64,000 nt of DNA, taken from Rhodobacterales bacterium (lineage in GTDB: Bacteria > Pseudomonadota > Alphaproteobacteria > Rhodobacterales > Rhodobacteraceae). The notes under the pieces are model-generated. The model saw only the letters and a list, made by a program, of their open reading frames with translations, did not search any database and was not told the DNA's origin. Shown here piece by piece: positions 56,546 through 64,000 of the stretch (position 1 is its first letter; every line of letters begins with the position of its first letter). Position numbers and translations under genes: made by a program. The DNA is taken from assembly GCA_002748285.1 (NCBI GenBank), contig PDSA01000030.1, positions 1 through 64,000 of the forward strand, written 5' to 3'.

Positions 56546-57045
56546 GCCGTCCAAAAACCTCAAACCTTTACCTTGGCCCGCTGGGAGCCTTTCACAGCGG
56601 GGGCGGGCGGGATGTGGATTACGTACATCTGCCCGCTATTGTTACCAGCCGCGCGGCTGGTCTGCATGTCGTGTGCGAAGATGCTGAGGATTTGCGCCGG
56701 GTCCTTACGGCGCACTGGGAAGCGTCTGGACGCACGTTTTGCGTTGACGATGTATTGGCATGGGCCATGGATCAGTTACCCCCAATGACGGCCTACGCGG
56801 CCACGTCTAGCTTGCGGTATGTGGCCGTTGATCCTGATTGGTTGCGGTACCGACAAAAAGAAAAAGGCGGGAGGCCCTGCAAAGCAACCTCCCGCCCATT
56901 CATGCCTACATCTAACCACAATGCACGGTCACAATACACTGGCAACGCGCCATATTTTAGGAATGCAGCAGCTTTGGTCGAAAAAATTTTTCCTCAATAC
57001 CAGTCGTTTGAGCTGGGCTTTTCGGCAATTTTTCGCCTTCCCTAG
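56542..57045 (+). CDS. Unknown protein of the mobile element, odd C-terminus
   Basis: 167 residues in the open frame, coupled to the preceding gene by a 4-base overlap. The first ~110 residues look coding (HLPAIVTSRAAGLHVVCEDA). From about residue 108 the frame runs through a perfect 9-bp hairpin and becomes atypical (SRPFMPTSNHNARSQYTGN), so the original gene may have ended earlier and lost its stop. Confidence 0.45.
   Translation: MSRPKTSNLYLGPLGAFHSGGGRDVDYVHLPAIVTSRAAGLHVVCEDAEDLRRVLTAHWEASGRTFCVDDVLAWAMDQLPPMTAYAATSSLRYVAVDPDWLRYRQKEKGGRPCKATSRPFMPTSNHNARSQYTGNAPYFRNAAALVEKIFPQYQSFELGFSAIFRLP
56866..56896 (-). terminator. Hairpin with T-run on the minus strand, inside an open frame
   Basis: GGCGGGAGG (56866-56874) and CCTCCCGCC (56888-56896) are perfect complements. 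On the minus strand the stem is followed by TTTTTCTTTTTG, a good intrinsic terminator. No minus-strand gene reads into it here, and it lies inside the plus-strand frame 56542-57045. Confidence 0.6.
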
Positions 57046-57348
57046 CTTTTTTTATTGACTTTTGAATTCATTTTTGACCGAAGCTCAAAAATGATTCGAC
57101 TCATCCCGGTTCAATATGCGATAAGAGGTCAACTGAGGTTTTAACGGGCCTCGTTCATGAACCCGTCTGTCAGGCGTATGTTTGGCGGCACCCATCCTGA
57201 CGGACGAATGTTCGTCTGCACTGCGTATGTGCCCAGACTTCGTTCGGACGTCTGGTTTAACCCAATCACGCAGCCAAGACATTCTTTCTGAAACACCGCG
57301 TTTGCGCGGATGGCGGAGCTATGTCGGCTGCAAAGGAGATACTGCAAA
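57046..57348. other. 303-bp region upstream of the primase-helicase, rich in inverted repeats
   Basis: No gene. AT-rich at 57046-57100, then several inverted repeats: CGTCTGTCAGG with CCTGACGGACG near 57167-57207 (one mismatch), GACGAA/TTCGTC near 57203-57217 and CAGAC/GTCTG near 57235-57255. Such a cluster before a replication gene could be operators or an origin. The primase ribosome-binding site GGAG stands near 57336. Confidence 0.4.
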
Positions 57349-60159
57349 ATGGCTCAACCTGCCAAAGAACAATCTGGCCCTAAACTGGTCACCATGAATA
57401 GCGCCCGCCTGCATGGCGAAGATCACCCGGAAATGCAGGAGCTTTTGCAACGCAAAGCCGTCTTTATGACCGGGCGTTTGTACGGGCAAAAGGGCCGCCG
57501 CAACACGCAAGACGGTGATTGGAAGCGCGTAGAACTTTCATGGCTGGACTGGCTGAAAGGTGCGGAAAAGAGCAAAACCGTGTCGGAGACTTGGGGCTTT
57601 ACCCGGCACCCGGTCAGCAAGCGCAAGGAAGGCTCGTCCATCGTTCTGGCAGATGCCATTGATGGTGCGCGTACGGATTCAGCAATCAAAACGATGTATG
57701 CCGTGGGTCTGGATATCGACTCGGGCGAGTCGTTGGACGATGTTTTAGACAAGCTGGAAGACCTTGGCCTGTTTGCAATCGTCTACACCAGCTTCAATCA
57801 CGGCAAGACGCGGTTGGTCCTCAAGCACGATGACATCATGCGCAAATTGAAATTGGATGCGTCTCCGACACTGGAACAGGTTCAAGACTATCTGCGTCAA
57901 CATCACAAAGACCGGTATGACGAAGCCTTTGTCGCATCCATTGAAATGGTCGAAGCTCGCAAGCAAACAAAGGACGGACTGCGTGTGGTGCTGGAAACGC
58001 CACCGCTGGACAAGTTCCGCGTGATCCTGCCCCTGAGGGAGCCGGTTCAACTGGTTGATTTGGGCACGACCGTCAACGCGTGGAAAGAGGTATGGGCGGA
58101 CGCCGTGACCGGCGTTGCTGTCAACATGCTGGGTATCAACTTTGACGCCACTTCCTGCGATGTGAATCGGCTTTTTTATACGCCGAGGCATCCGGCAGAT
58201 GCCGAAGACTGGTATGCTGCGGTTGTTCAAGGACGTCCCCTGCGGTTCGAAGAGATCAAACCGTATTCGAAGGCGCGCTACGTCAAAGAGCGTGGTTTGA
58301 ATGATGATCCATTCGCCGCCGTAGGCGGCGATGGCTCAGACGAGCACGAAACTTTCGTCACAGAAAGCGGTTTCAACCTAAGCCGTTGGCACCGGACCCA
58401 CAAAGACCGCTTCCTGATTGCTGATGTAATCGAGTCCTACTGCGCGGATAAGGTGCGGGTTGCCGGTGGCGAAAAGGCTGGGACAGTCCACTTGGAATGC
58501 CCTTTCGAAGCGGAACACAGCACCGAAGGCGGCACCGCCACCATGGCGATGAACCCGGATGAATGTGAGTCCGGGTACTGGACCATCTTCTGCCGTCATG
58601 ACGCTTGCGCCGGACGTAACAAGTTGGAATTCCTAAAGGCCATGCTGGATGAGGGCTGGCTCCCGGAATCGGCTCTGACCGATGACGAATGTAACATTCC
58701 ATTACCGGACGAAGTCGTTCCGGGGCAAGACGTTGCGAATGACGCTGCCCCTGTTCCTCTCAGTGCACCGCTTTGGGAAGACGGGCTTGTTACGGATGGT
58801 TTCTGCAAGCGCAAGAAAGCCCCGGAAGTTCGCCAGCAAATCCGGCGGAATCTTCGTTCGCGTGTGTCGTATGTGATCGTGGACGGCGGTAAGGGCAAGT
58901 TGTTCCTTCACCCCAAGCGTGGGCAGTTGCCTGAAATCTGGGACGACACGGCGCTTGATAGGTTCTATCGGAACGCACGCGTTCAATACGAACGCAAAGA
59001 CTCCGGCAAGTTGGAGGTAATCAATCCAGCGAAAGAGTTCTTCGAAGATGACTTGCGCGTTACCTTTGCGGGCACGCAATTCGAACCCGATCCCACAAAA
59101 GCGAACCCTCACAAGTTCAATCTGTTCAACGGGTTTCCAGTTCAGCCCGCGTCAGCAGGTGATTGGTCTCTGATGCGCACTCACATCCGGGAAAATCTCA
59201 TTGCCGGAAACGGGGCAACGCCAGAAGAGGACGAATACCTGTTCAACTACTGGATGACTTGGCACGCTGATATCTTTCAGAATCCGAGCAACAAGAAAGG
59301 GAGTTCAATCGCAATTCTTGGCGAACAAGGCGTCGGCAAATCAAAGTTCTATGATTGGTATCGTGTTGGGCTGGGCGATTACGCAATCAAAGTCGCGAGT
59401 AAAAAGCACCTTGTTGGCCCCTTCAACGCGCACCTCGATTCAAAGCTCTTAGTTGTCGCTGAGGAAGCTTTTTGGAGCGGCGATAAAGAAGCGGCGAGTG
59501 TTTTGAAGGACTTTATCACGAGCGAAACCTATACCGTTGAGCGCAAGGGCGTGGATGCTGCGGAACGGCGTAATCTGATCCGCACCGCCTTTGTGACCAA
59601 CAACGACTGGGCAATCCCAACTGATGACAATGCCGACGCCCGGCGGTTTTTGGTTCTTCGTGCGGGCAATGCACAAAAGCAAAACGGCGCTTACTTCAAG
59701 GCGATTGATGAACAGATGCGCAATGGCGGCTTGGAGGCAATGGTGCACGAGTTAATGACATGGGACCCAACGAAAGTCGGCATGTCGTTTGATGACCTCC
59801 GCTCAGCCCCTTGGACGCCAGCGCGGGCGGAACAGGCCTCGCATAGTGCATCCGCCCCAAAGGCGGCGCTGTTGCAGATCATCGAAGACGGTTTCTTTAC
59901 AGACCGTGACGGCATGGACGTTGAACTGAGTGACACAAAGCCAACCCGCGTGCGTCGGGCCGATTTGGCGCATGTCGTGCAAGGCAAGGCGCAACACGGC
60001 GGTGCGCGGAAGGCTGCTCGCAAGGCTATCGAACAAGTTCTGGGGGGTGAGGCTTGGCACGACCTCAAGCACAAGTTTGAAGACGGCAAGCGCGTACGGT
60101 TCGTTGAGTTTCCGCCGTTGGATGAACTTCGGGCAAAACTCTCTGAGAAATACCAATGA
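57349..60159 (+). CDS. Primase-helicase (AEP-like primase, zinc site, SF3 helicase)
   Basis: 936 residues from the ATG at 57349 after GGAGATACTGCAAA. N-terminal archaeo-eukaryotic-primase-like domain: acidic pair in VGLDIDSGESLDD (Asp122, Asp124), TSFNHGK (His151), FRVILPLREPV and a third acidic region DATSCDVNRLFYTP. A zinc-binding segment follows, with Cys384, His390, Cys415 and Cys420 (ECPFEAEH, IFCRHDACAG). The C-terminal SF3 helicase has Walker A LGEQGVGKSKFYDW (658-665), Walker B LLVVAEEAFW and sensor FVTNNDWAIPTDD. It should replicate the element. Intact and the longest gene of the island. Confidence 0.82.
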   Translation: MAQPAKEQSGPKLVTMNSARLHGEDHPEMQELLQRKAVFMTGRLYGQKGRRNTQDGDWKRVELSWLDWLKGAEKSKTVSETWGFTRHPVSKRKEGSSIVLADAIDGARTDSAIKTMYAVGLDIDSGESLDDVLDKLEDLGLFAIVYTSFNHGKTRLVLKHDDIMRKLKLDASPTLEQVQDYLRQHHKDRYDEAFVASIEMVEARKQTKDGLRVVLETPPLDKFRVILPLREPVQLVDLGTTVNAWKEVWADAVTGVAVNMLGINFDATSCDVNRLFYTPRHPADAEDWYAAVVQGRPLRFEEIKPYSKARYVKERGLNDDPFAAVGGDGSDEHETFVTESGFNLSRWHRTHKDRFLIADVIESYCADKVRVAGGEKAGTVHLECPFEAEHSTEGGTATMAMNPDECESGYWTIFCRHDACAGRNKLEFLKAMLDEGWLPESALTDDECNIPLPDEVVPGQDVANDAAPVPLSAPLWEDGLVTDGFCKRKKAPEVRQQIRRNLRSRVSYVIVDGGKGKLFLHPKRGQLPEIWDDTALDRFYRNARVQYERKDSGKLEVINPAKEFFEDDLRVTFAGTQFEPDPTKANPHKFNLFNGFPVQPASAGDWSLMRTHIRENLIAGNGATPEEDEYLFNYWMTWHADIFQNPSNKKGSSIAILGEQGVGKSKFYDWYRVGLGDYAIKVASKKHLVGPFNAHLDSKLLVVAEEAFWSGDKEAASVLKDFITSETYTVERKGVDAAERRNLIRTAFVTNNDWAIPTDDNADARRFLVLRAGNAQKQNGAYFKAIDEQMRNGGLEAMVHELMTWDPTKVGMSFDDLRSAPWTPARAEQASHSASAPKAALLQIIEDGFFTDRDGMDVELSDTKPTRVRRADLAHVVQGKAQHGGARKAARKAIEQVLGGEAWHDLKHKFEDGKRVRFVEFPPLDELRAKLSEKYQ

Positions 60160-60210
60160 TGTTTTGAAACGAGGATCGGGCGCGCGTAAATGCCCCTCCT
60201 TTTCGTTGTT

Positions 60211-60488
60211 GGGTCAGACCCCAAAGCGTCCAATTTCGAGGGTTGGAATTTTCTAAACCTTTTCAATACTGTGTGGAGGCTTGACCCAGATGACCCGCGA
60301 ACCCACCGCCTTTTCGATACCCGGCGAGAAAGAGCTGAAAGCGTTTTTCGGCGGTTTCAAGTTACATGGGTCTTCGTGGGCCATCTGGGTCAGAATTAAA
60401 TAATAGAGAAGAAAATATGGGGTTTTATGAAGCAATGCTCACCCATGGATGAATTAAATGGTGGGTCATTGATAGAATTTGTGGGTCA
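60211..60488. repeat. Cluster of GGGTCA motifs, possible iterons
   Basis: GGGTCA occurs at 60211, 60387, 60463 and 60483 on the plus strand and as TGACCC at 60282 and 60291: six copies in 278 bp, five of them TGGGTCA. TGACCCAGATG (60282-60292) and CATCTGGGTCA (60382-60392) are an exact 11-bp inverted pair. GTGGGTCA at 60461 and 60481 and a related GTGGGCGG at 60521 are spaced by multiples of 20 bases. Position just after the primase-helicase suits a replication origin. Confidence 0.45.
60290..60403 (+). CDS. Possible 37-residue protein
   Basis: Short frame MTREPTAFSIPGEKELKAFF and on to WAIWVRIK, with GGAGG 11 bases before the ATG. No family. It overlaps the GGGTCA motifs at both ends, so coding status is doubtful. 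Confidence 0.25.
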   Translation: MTREPTAFSIPGEKELKAFFGGFKLHGSSWAIWVRIK

Positions 60489-60549
60489 GCCCTCAACCCG
60501 TCGCGTGCTCTTGTCAAATTGTGGGCGGCCCCGCGTTAGCGGGTTTGGC

Positions 60550-60954
60550 TTAATGGTTTGCATTAAGAATTGTCATACACTCTTGCCGCCGAATCGAGGC
60601 CTGTTCAATCGCTTGTTCCCATGCGAGACGGGTATCCCCTTGCTTGGCAATAAAGTACCCTATGGTATCCGTTTTGTTTGTTATTGCCGTTTCATAGAGC
60701 GTTTCAAGATATGACAAGCGGTGAACACCAACAAAGGTGGACATCTTTCCAATCCACTGCTCCATTTCCTTATCGGATGCCTCAATGTCGGAAAGCGTGA
60801 ACGCAGCCCCCCTATTCCGCGCACTCGAGAGAAGGACGCCGAATATGGCAGTTTCCGCCGAACAATCAGCCCACGTTTGCGCGGTGAAACCCTGAGCATT
60901 CGCCGTTGCAGGCGGGGCCAATAACATCAGTGCAGCCAATACCATTTTTTTCAT
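60550..60954 (-). CDS. Small periplasmic protein, unknown
   Basis: 134 residues with a clear signal peptide MKKMVLAALMLLAPPATANA and cleavage before QGF. The mature part has two cysteines (DCSAETAIF near its start, QECMTIL near its end) that could pair. It is not recognised. It is transcribed against the primase gene and is the first leftward gene of the element. Confidence 0.55.
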   Translation of the reverse strand: MKKMVLAALMLLAPPATANAQGFTAQTWADCSAETAIFGVLLSSARNRGAAFTLSDIEASDKEMEQWIGKMSTFVGVHRLSYLETLYETAITNKTDTIGYFIAKQGDTRLAWEQAIEQASIRRQECMTILNANH

Positions 60955-61427
60955 CGGTTTTACCTTACTCTAGACAAGAAGTTTGTAAATCGGAACTGTG
61001 CTGAAAGTATGACGATCTAGCGGAGTAATCTTGGCATAAATCCGTTAACATGGCTGCCGAGAATAAACAGCGGTTCTTGATACGCAATCCGCCAGCACGC
61101 TACCGCTTGAAACCTCGCAATCGCCAACTATAGTTGGTTTTATCGACCACCAACGTCTTTAACTTCCATTCTTGCAAAGCTGATAGAATTGGCCCCACAC
61201 CGCCCGCACCTTCGCAGAAGATAATTTCTTTTCAGTTTCATTTTCCGCATGAAAATTGCCCGTGCAGCTTTCGCGGGAATCATGACGTTTTCTCATTTCG
61301 GCAAGAGGAAACGTCAATCTTGACGAGTCCTTGTTTTCGTTTTCTGACACGAACGAAATTCGATTTGCCGCACAGGTAATCGCGGCCTTGGTATCCCGTT
61401 GGCGGCATACCATAGGAGTTCACAGCC
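60955..61427. other. 473-bp region without a supported gene
   Basis: It holds a perfect 14-bp palindrome CCAACTATAGTTGG (61124-61137) and a hairpin GACGTTTTCTC/GAGGAAACGTC (61284-61315, one G-T pair) that could end transcripts. Composition is AT-richer than the backbone. Open frames here lack ribosome-binding sites. Confidence 0.4.
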
Positions 61428-61595
61428 ATGACCAATCAAACGTTGTTCACTTACGAAGACTGGCACGCGCTGACGCGCACTTTCGGACCAATCACCCGAG
61501 ACACGGAACTGACATGCTCCAACCACCCGCTAGGGCGCATGTTGGTGCTGGACGTGACCGAAACCACGCGCGGCGTCTTGCTTCACTGGGCTTAA
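61428..61595 (+). CDS. Small protein of the mobile element (55 residues)
   Basis: Start behind a good ATAGGAG. The product begins MTNQTLFTYEDWHALTRTFG, contains one Cys, and ends TTRGVLLHWA. Not recognised, but start context and amino-acid composition look coding. It lies 130 bp before the resolvase gene. Confidence 0.45.
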   Translation: MTNQTLFTYEDWHALTRTFGPITRDTELTCSNHPLGRMLVLDVTETTRGVLLHWA

Positions 61596-61644
61596 TGCGT
61601 CCGAATAGAGTATACTCATAACCAATACGCGCAGGCAGGCAAAA

Positions 61645-61713
61645 AGTGTCAGATTAGACTTGCGAATCGCATATATCTGACACTACATATTTACCAGACA
61701 CTCTAATCTGACA
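61645..61713. promoter_or_regulatory. Probable res site / operator of the serine resolvase
   Basis: TGTCAGATTAGA (61647-61658) and TCTAATCTGACA (61702-61713) are a perfect 12-bp inverted pair. A further TCTGACACT (61676-61684) mirrors AGTGTCAGA (61645-61653), and CCAGACACT (61694-61702) is a related half-site. They end 12 bases before the resolvase ATG, the usual place of a res site, where the enzyme also represses itself. Confidence 0.6.
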
Positions 61714-61725
61714 GGGGGGCTGGAT

Positions 61726-62280
61726 ATGCCAGAAATGATCGGATACGCTCGCGTTTCATCGCGCACCCAAGACCTGACAATTCAAACCGACGCCCTGACG
61801 GGCGCGGGTTGCACAAAGCTATTCTCAGAGAAGATCAGTGGCACCCGTACAGATGGGCGCAAGGAACTGAAACGGATGCTGGACTACGTCCGCGAAGGCG
61901 ACGTGCTGACCATTACCAAACTAGACCGCCTCGCGCGCTCACTGCCAGACCTGTTGAAGATCACGGCACGCCTTGAGGAAAAGGGCGTTCAGTTGCGTTG
62001 TCTGGATCAGGCCATAGATACCACCACGCCAGAGGGCCGCATGACTTACCAGATTCTCGGGGCCGTAGCCGAGTTTGAAACCTCCATTCGAAAAGCTCGC
62101 CAGCGCGAAGGCATAGACGCCGCGCTTGCCAAAGGGCCTGACAGCCCGTTCAAAGGGCGTCCTGCCAAGATCAAGAAAGAAGACGTTGAAGCGGCCTTTG
62201 AGAAGCACGGCAGCAAGGCCGCAGCGGCGAAGGCATTGGGTATCAGCCGCGATTCAGTGTATCGCGTGCTGGCGTCATAG
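61726..62280 (+). CDS. Serine recombinase (resolvase/invertase family)
   Basis: 184 residues, the size of Tn3/gamma-delta resolvases and DNA invertases. N-terminal catalytic domain: nucleophile Ser11 in IGYARVSSRTQD, GCTKLFSEKISGTRTDGRKE and TKLDRLARSLPDLL; the E-helix has GRMTYQILGAVAEFE. The C-terminal helix-turn-helix reads GSKAAAAKALGISRDSVYRV. It probably resolves multimers of the element rather than integrating it. Start behind GGGGGG with TGGAT spacing. Confidence 0.9.
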   Translation: MPEMIGYARVSSRTQDLTIQTDALTGAGCTKLFSEKISGTRTDGRKELKRMLDYVREGDVLTITKLDRLARSLPDLLKITARLEEKGVQLRCLDQAIDTTTPEGRMTYQILGAVAEFETSIRKARQREGIDAALAKGPDSPFKGRPAKIKKEDVEAAFEKHGSKAAAAKALGISRDSVYRVLAS

Positions 62281-62680
62281 GGCTGCCGAAGCGGGGACGC
62301 ATTTTACACCGTCAGCGCGCACCCATCAATCCACAAGCCTGCACCCCACCAGCCCCACACACGCCCGCTGACACGGGCGACAGGCAATCTTAAATACCCA
62401 ACAACCCAACCTCGTTCAGTGATCCGCTGAGTGGGTCTGAGGCCTTTCGGTAGGCGGGGTGGGGTGTTGTTGGTTTGCCGGTGTTTGAATCCCGCCGGAG
62501 CCGTATTCTGATATGAGGCCGCGTAGCGGCGCTGTGCTGCCCGCTGAGCGGCCTGTCCTGTCGCAAGCCCCCCCGTGCCATGAGGGCGCCGTATGACCCT
62601 CGGAAAGGGTCGGAGGGACCCAAGGGTCGCACCGGGCTTGGGGTACCCGGCGCGTCCAGTTGCAGTACGGACGCACCGGA
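62281..62680. other. 400-bp GC-rich region without a supported gene
   Basis: It lies between the convergent resolvase and the leftward cassette. Several GC hairpins are visible, for example CGCCCG/CGGGCG near 62350-62368. It may hold transcription ends for both sides. No open frame has a convincing start. Confidence 0.4.
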
Positions 62681-62797
62681 TCAAATTGTTGCAGCATTGC
62701 GGGGGACCGTGCCAGCATCATCGGTGTTGAACCCTGCCCAAACAGCAAGCGCTCCGTCCGCGATGGCCCCCCATCCAATCATTGTCGGAACAAACAT
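62681..62797 (-). CDS. Small hydrophobic protein (38 residues)
   Basis: Start at 62797 behind a strong AGGGAG seven bases upstream. The product begins MFVPTMIGWGAIADGALAVW and ends TVPRNAATI; residues 4-23 could form one membrane helix. Such tiny proteins are common in phage-like elements. It starts 22 bases after the preceding leftward stop, so it belongs to that cassette. Confidence 0.45.
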   Translation of the reverse strand: MFVPTMIGWGAIADGALAVWAGFNTDDAGTVPRNAATI

Positions 62798-62818
62798 TCT
62801 TTCTCTCCCTAAACAAGC

Positions 62819-63226
62819 TCAGTCCAAAACCCGATAACGCCCGCCGCTTTCCCATTTTACGATGTCAGAGTCTTTGGGCACTTCCATGTCGTAATAGCTG
62901 AATTCGGACGCTTGCTTGATCCACTTGTATTGCGCACGCGTGAATCTCAGCATCATGAGGTTTTCCCGTATCTCGGTGTGAATCTGTTTGATGTTGGCAT
63001 TCCGCGCGAATGCGACAGACACGAATTCTACTATGCGATAGCCCGCACCGACAGTCCGAGCGCTGCCGTCCGCCTCCCATAGTTGCCGGCGCATCGCCGG
63101 GCCATAGGCATCGCGCATGGCGGGTAGCATTTCGGCCTGTTTGCGGACAAGCAACTGCCGGAATTGCTGGCGCTTCTGTCGGGCTTTATCGTTCAAATCC
63201 AGCTTGTCGCCTTCTTCATACACCAA
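62819..63226 (-). CDS. Unknown protein of the leftward cassette
   Basis: 135 residues from a GTG at 63226; an in-frame stop lies just upstream, so a GTG or the adjacent TTG must start it. Hydrophilic and basic (ARQKRQQFRQLLVRKQAEML), with a late RFTRAQYKWIKQASEFSYYD. No domain recognised. It begins 4 bases after the extended end of the upstream membrane-protein gene. Confidence 0.55.
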   Translation of the reverse strand: MVYEEGDKLDLNDKARQKRQQFRQLLVRKQAEMLPAMRDAYGPAMRRQLWEADGSARTVGAGYRIVEFVSVAFARNANIKQIHTEIRENLMMLRFTRAQYKWIKQASEFSYYDMEVPKDSDIVKWESGGRYRVLD

Positions 63227-63229
63227 CGC

Positions 63230-63757
63230 CTACATCCCAATCATCAATAGGCCGGTGTTGATGGTGGTTACATCGCCGGTATATTTCGATGCCTGTACGC
63301 CGGGGATAGATGCAATTTCCCGGTCCAGTTGCTCGATATAGGTAGCAACCTTGGTTGCTTGTTAGGCTTGGCGTTCTGCCGCTGCTTCCGCTGCCCGCGC
63401 CGCTTCTGTAGCGTAGCGTTCAGGGTTCAACTCCTCCAACTCCGAAAGCCACTTGGCGTGGTCGCGGCCTTCAAGCCCTGCCAGATAGGCGGCTGGGTCC
63501 GTTGCTCTTAGATCAGCCAAGCGCTGGGTATCATAGGAAGCTGCCGTGGTCATAAGCCCGACGAAGAACGCGACGGATGCGCTGAAAGCCCGGTGGTCCA
63601 AGTGAAGCTGCGGAAGTGGTTTGAACACCGCTACCAACGGCACCACAAGAAATGCCAGCCCAACCCAGACTCCTACCTGCGGTGCGACCGTTGCAAGGAT
63701 CATACCCGCGATTGTCAGTGCAACAACAGTACCCAACCCTTTCAAAAAACCGTTCAC
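63230..63757 (-). pseudogene. Membrane protein gene interrupted by an in-frame TAA
   Basis: GTG start at 63757 with AAAGGA upstream. The first 131 residues have two or three TM helices (VVALTIAGMILATVAP, VWVGLAFLVVPLVAVF, FSASVAFFVGLMTTA) and a helical tail with LRATDPAAYLAGLEG and LEELNPERYATEAA. A TAA lies at 63362-63364. Directly after it, in the same frame, 43 more coding-like codons follow (QATKVATYIEQLDREIASIP and on) with no start codon of their own, to a TAG at 63230. The likely ancestral product had about 175 residues. Family not recognised. Confidence 0.55.
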
Positions 63758-63775
63758 TTCAATGGTCCTTTCAAA

Positions 63776-64000
63776 TCACGGGTTGTAGAGCGAGAAAACC
63801 CCGCCTTCGAACAGATACCAAGCGGATTTTCGCGCTTCGTTTGTGACAAATGGATACATCACGCGCCGCTTGTCTGGGTTGCCGCCACCCTCGCAAGTGA
63901 TCCGATGAACAAACAGGACTTCACTGCTGAGCGTCATTTCCTCTTGCAACGGTAGGAATAATTCAAACTCAGGATTGGCGAAAAAGGCGGCATTGTTATA
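63776..64000 (-). CDS. Unknown protein, partial at right edge
   Basis: The last 74 residues of a gene entering from the right edge. The frame is open from 64000 to the TGA at 63776-63778. Readable parts include AFFANPEFELFLPLQEEM, HRITCEGGGN and the C-terminal YLFEGGVFSLYNP. It is followed after 18 bases by the membrane-protein gene. No function can be given. Confidence 0.6.
   Translation of the reverse strand, partial: YNNAAFFANPEFELFLPLQEEMTLSSEVLFVHRITCEGGGNPDKRRVMYPFVTNEARKSAWYLFEGGVFSLYNP

Noticed and set aside
62470..62520. A tRNA 3'-end-like string (TTTGAATCCCGCCGGAGCC) as a possible attR.
   Set aside because: T-stem pairing fails, no 5' partner lies upstream, and it does not match the missing part of tRNA-Val.

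Overview
The window looks like the chromosome of a GC-rich alphaproteobacterium of the Rhodobacterales (Roseobacter-like). The evidence is codon use, an adjacent irr and fabA-fabB-fabI, a TorS/TorT TMAO sensor, a single-module flagellar cluster of the roseobacter kind, a cobalamin-riboswitch B12 uptake operon with a DUF1636 protein, and ruvCAB. Positions 1-54193 are chromosomal backbone with a few accessory insertions. Positions 54194-64000 are a mobile element that begins inside a truncated tRNA-Val gene.

Layout. 1-3283: TMAO sensing (torS, torT, overlapping 5' ends). 3324-5433: a META lipoprotein, a DfsB-like protein and a LysR regulator. 5536-11431: a catabolic block (gcdH, a class III CoA-transferase, an XRE-cupin regulator, a gabT-like aminotransferase, a gabD-like dehydrogenase) that reads as 5-aminovalerate/glutarate degradation to crotonyl-CoA. 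11542-16590: a complete but apparently broken type II-C CRISPR-Cas locus. It has a one-spacer array, cas2, cas1, a cas9 split by a +1-type frameshift at an A7 run, and a divergent tracrRNA whose anti-repeat matches the array repeat. 16667-20193: cobalamin riboswitch, DUF1636 protein and a BtuDFC-type ABC importer. 21001-26752: flagellar genes fliL, flgH, flgA, flgG, flgF, fliQ, fliE, a deletion-fused flgB/flgC remnant, and divergent fliI. 27217-30753: two secreted proteins, the larger being a CLCA-like zinc metalloprotease with a VWA domain and a glycine-rich C-terminal sorting-type tail. 31100-43503: housekeeping genes (thiN, cbpA/cbpM, msrA, prmA, ruvCAB, a threonine dehydratase-like enzyme). 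43655-43872: a MITE-like element with a 4-bp target duplication. 43897-54089: fabI, fabB, fabA, irr, gatC, gatA, an amidase, rnpB, rpmG, sufA/sufT-like genes, tgt and a DMT transporter.

The element from 54194 to the right edge carries small overlapping genes of unknown function, a 936-residue primase-helicase (AEP-like domain, zinc-binding segment, SF3 helicase), a cluster of TGGGTCA-type repeats that may be an origin, a serine resolvase with its probable res site, and a leftward cassette of small proteins. One member of that cassette is interrupted by an in-frame TAA. No capsid, portal or tyrosine integrase gene is visible, so the element may continue beyond the window.

Limits: all calls come from reading the sequence and recalled family knowledge. 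No database or folding program was run.
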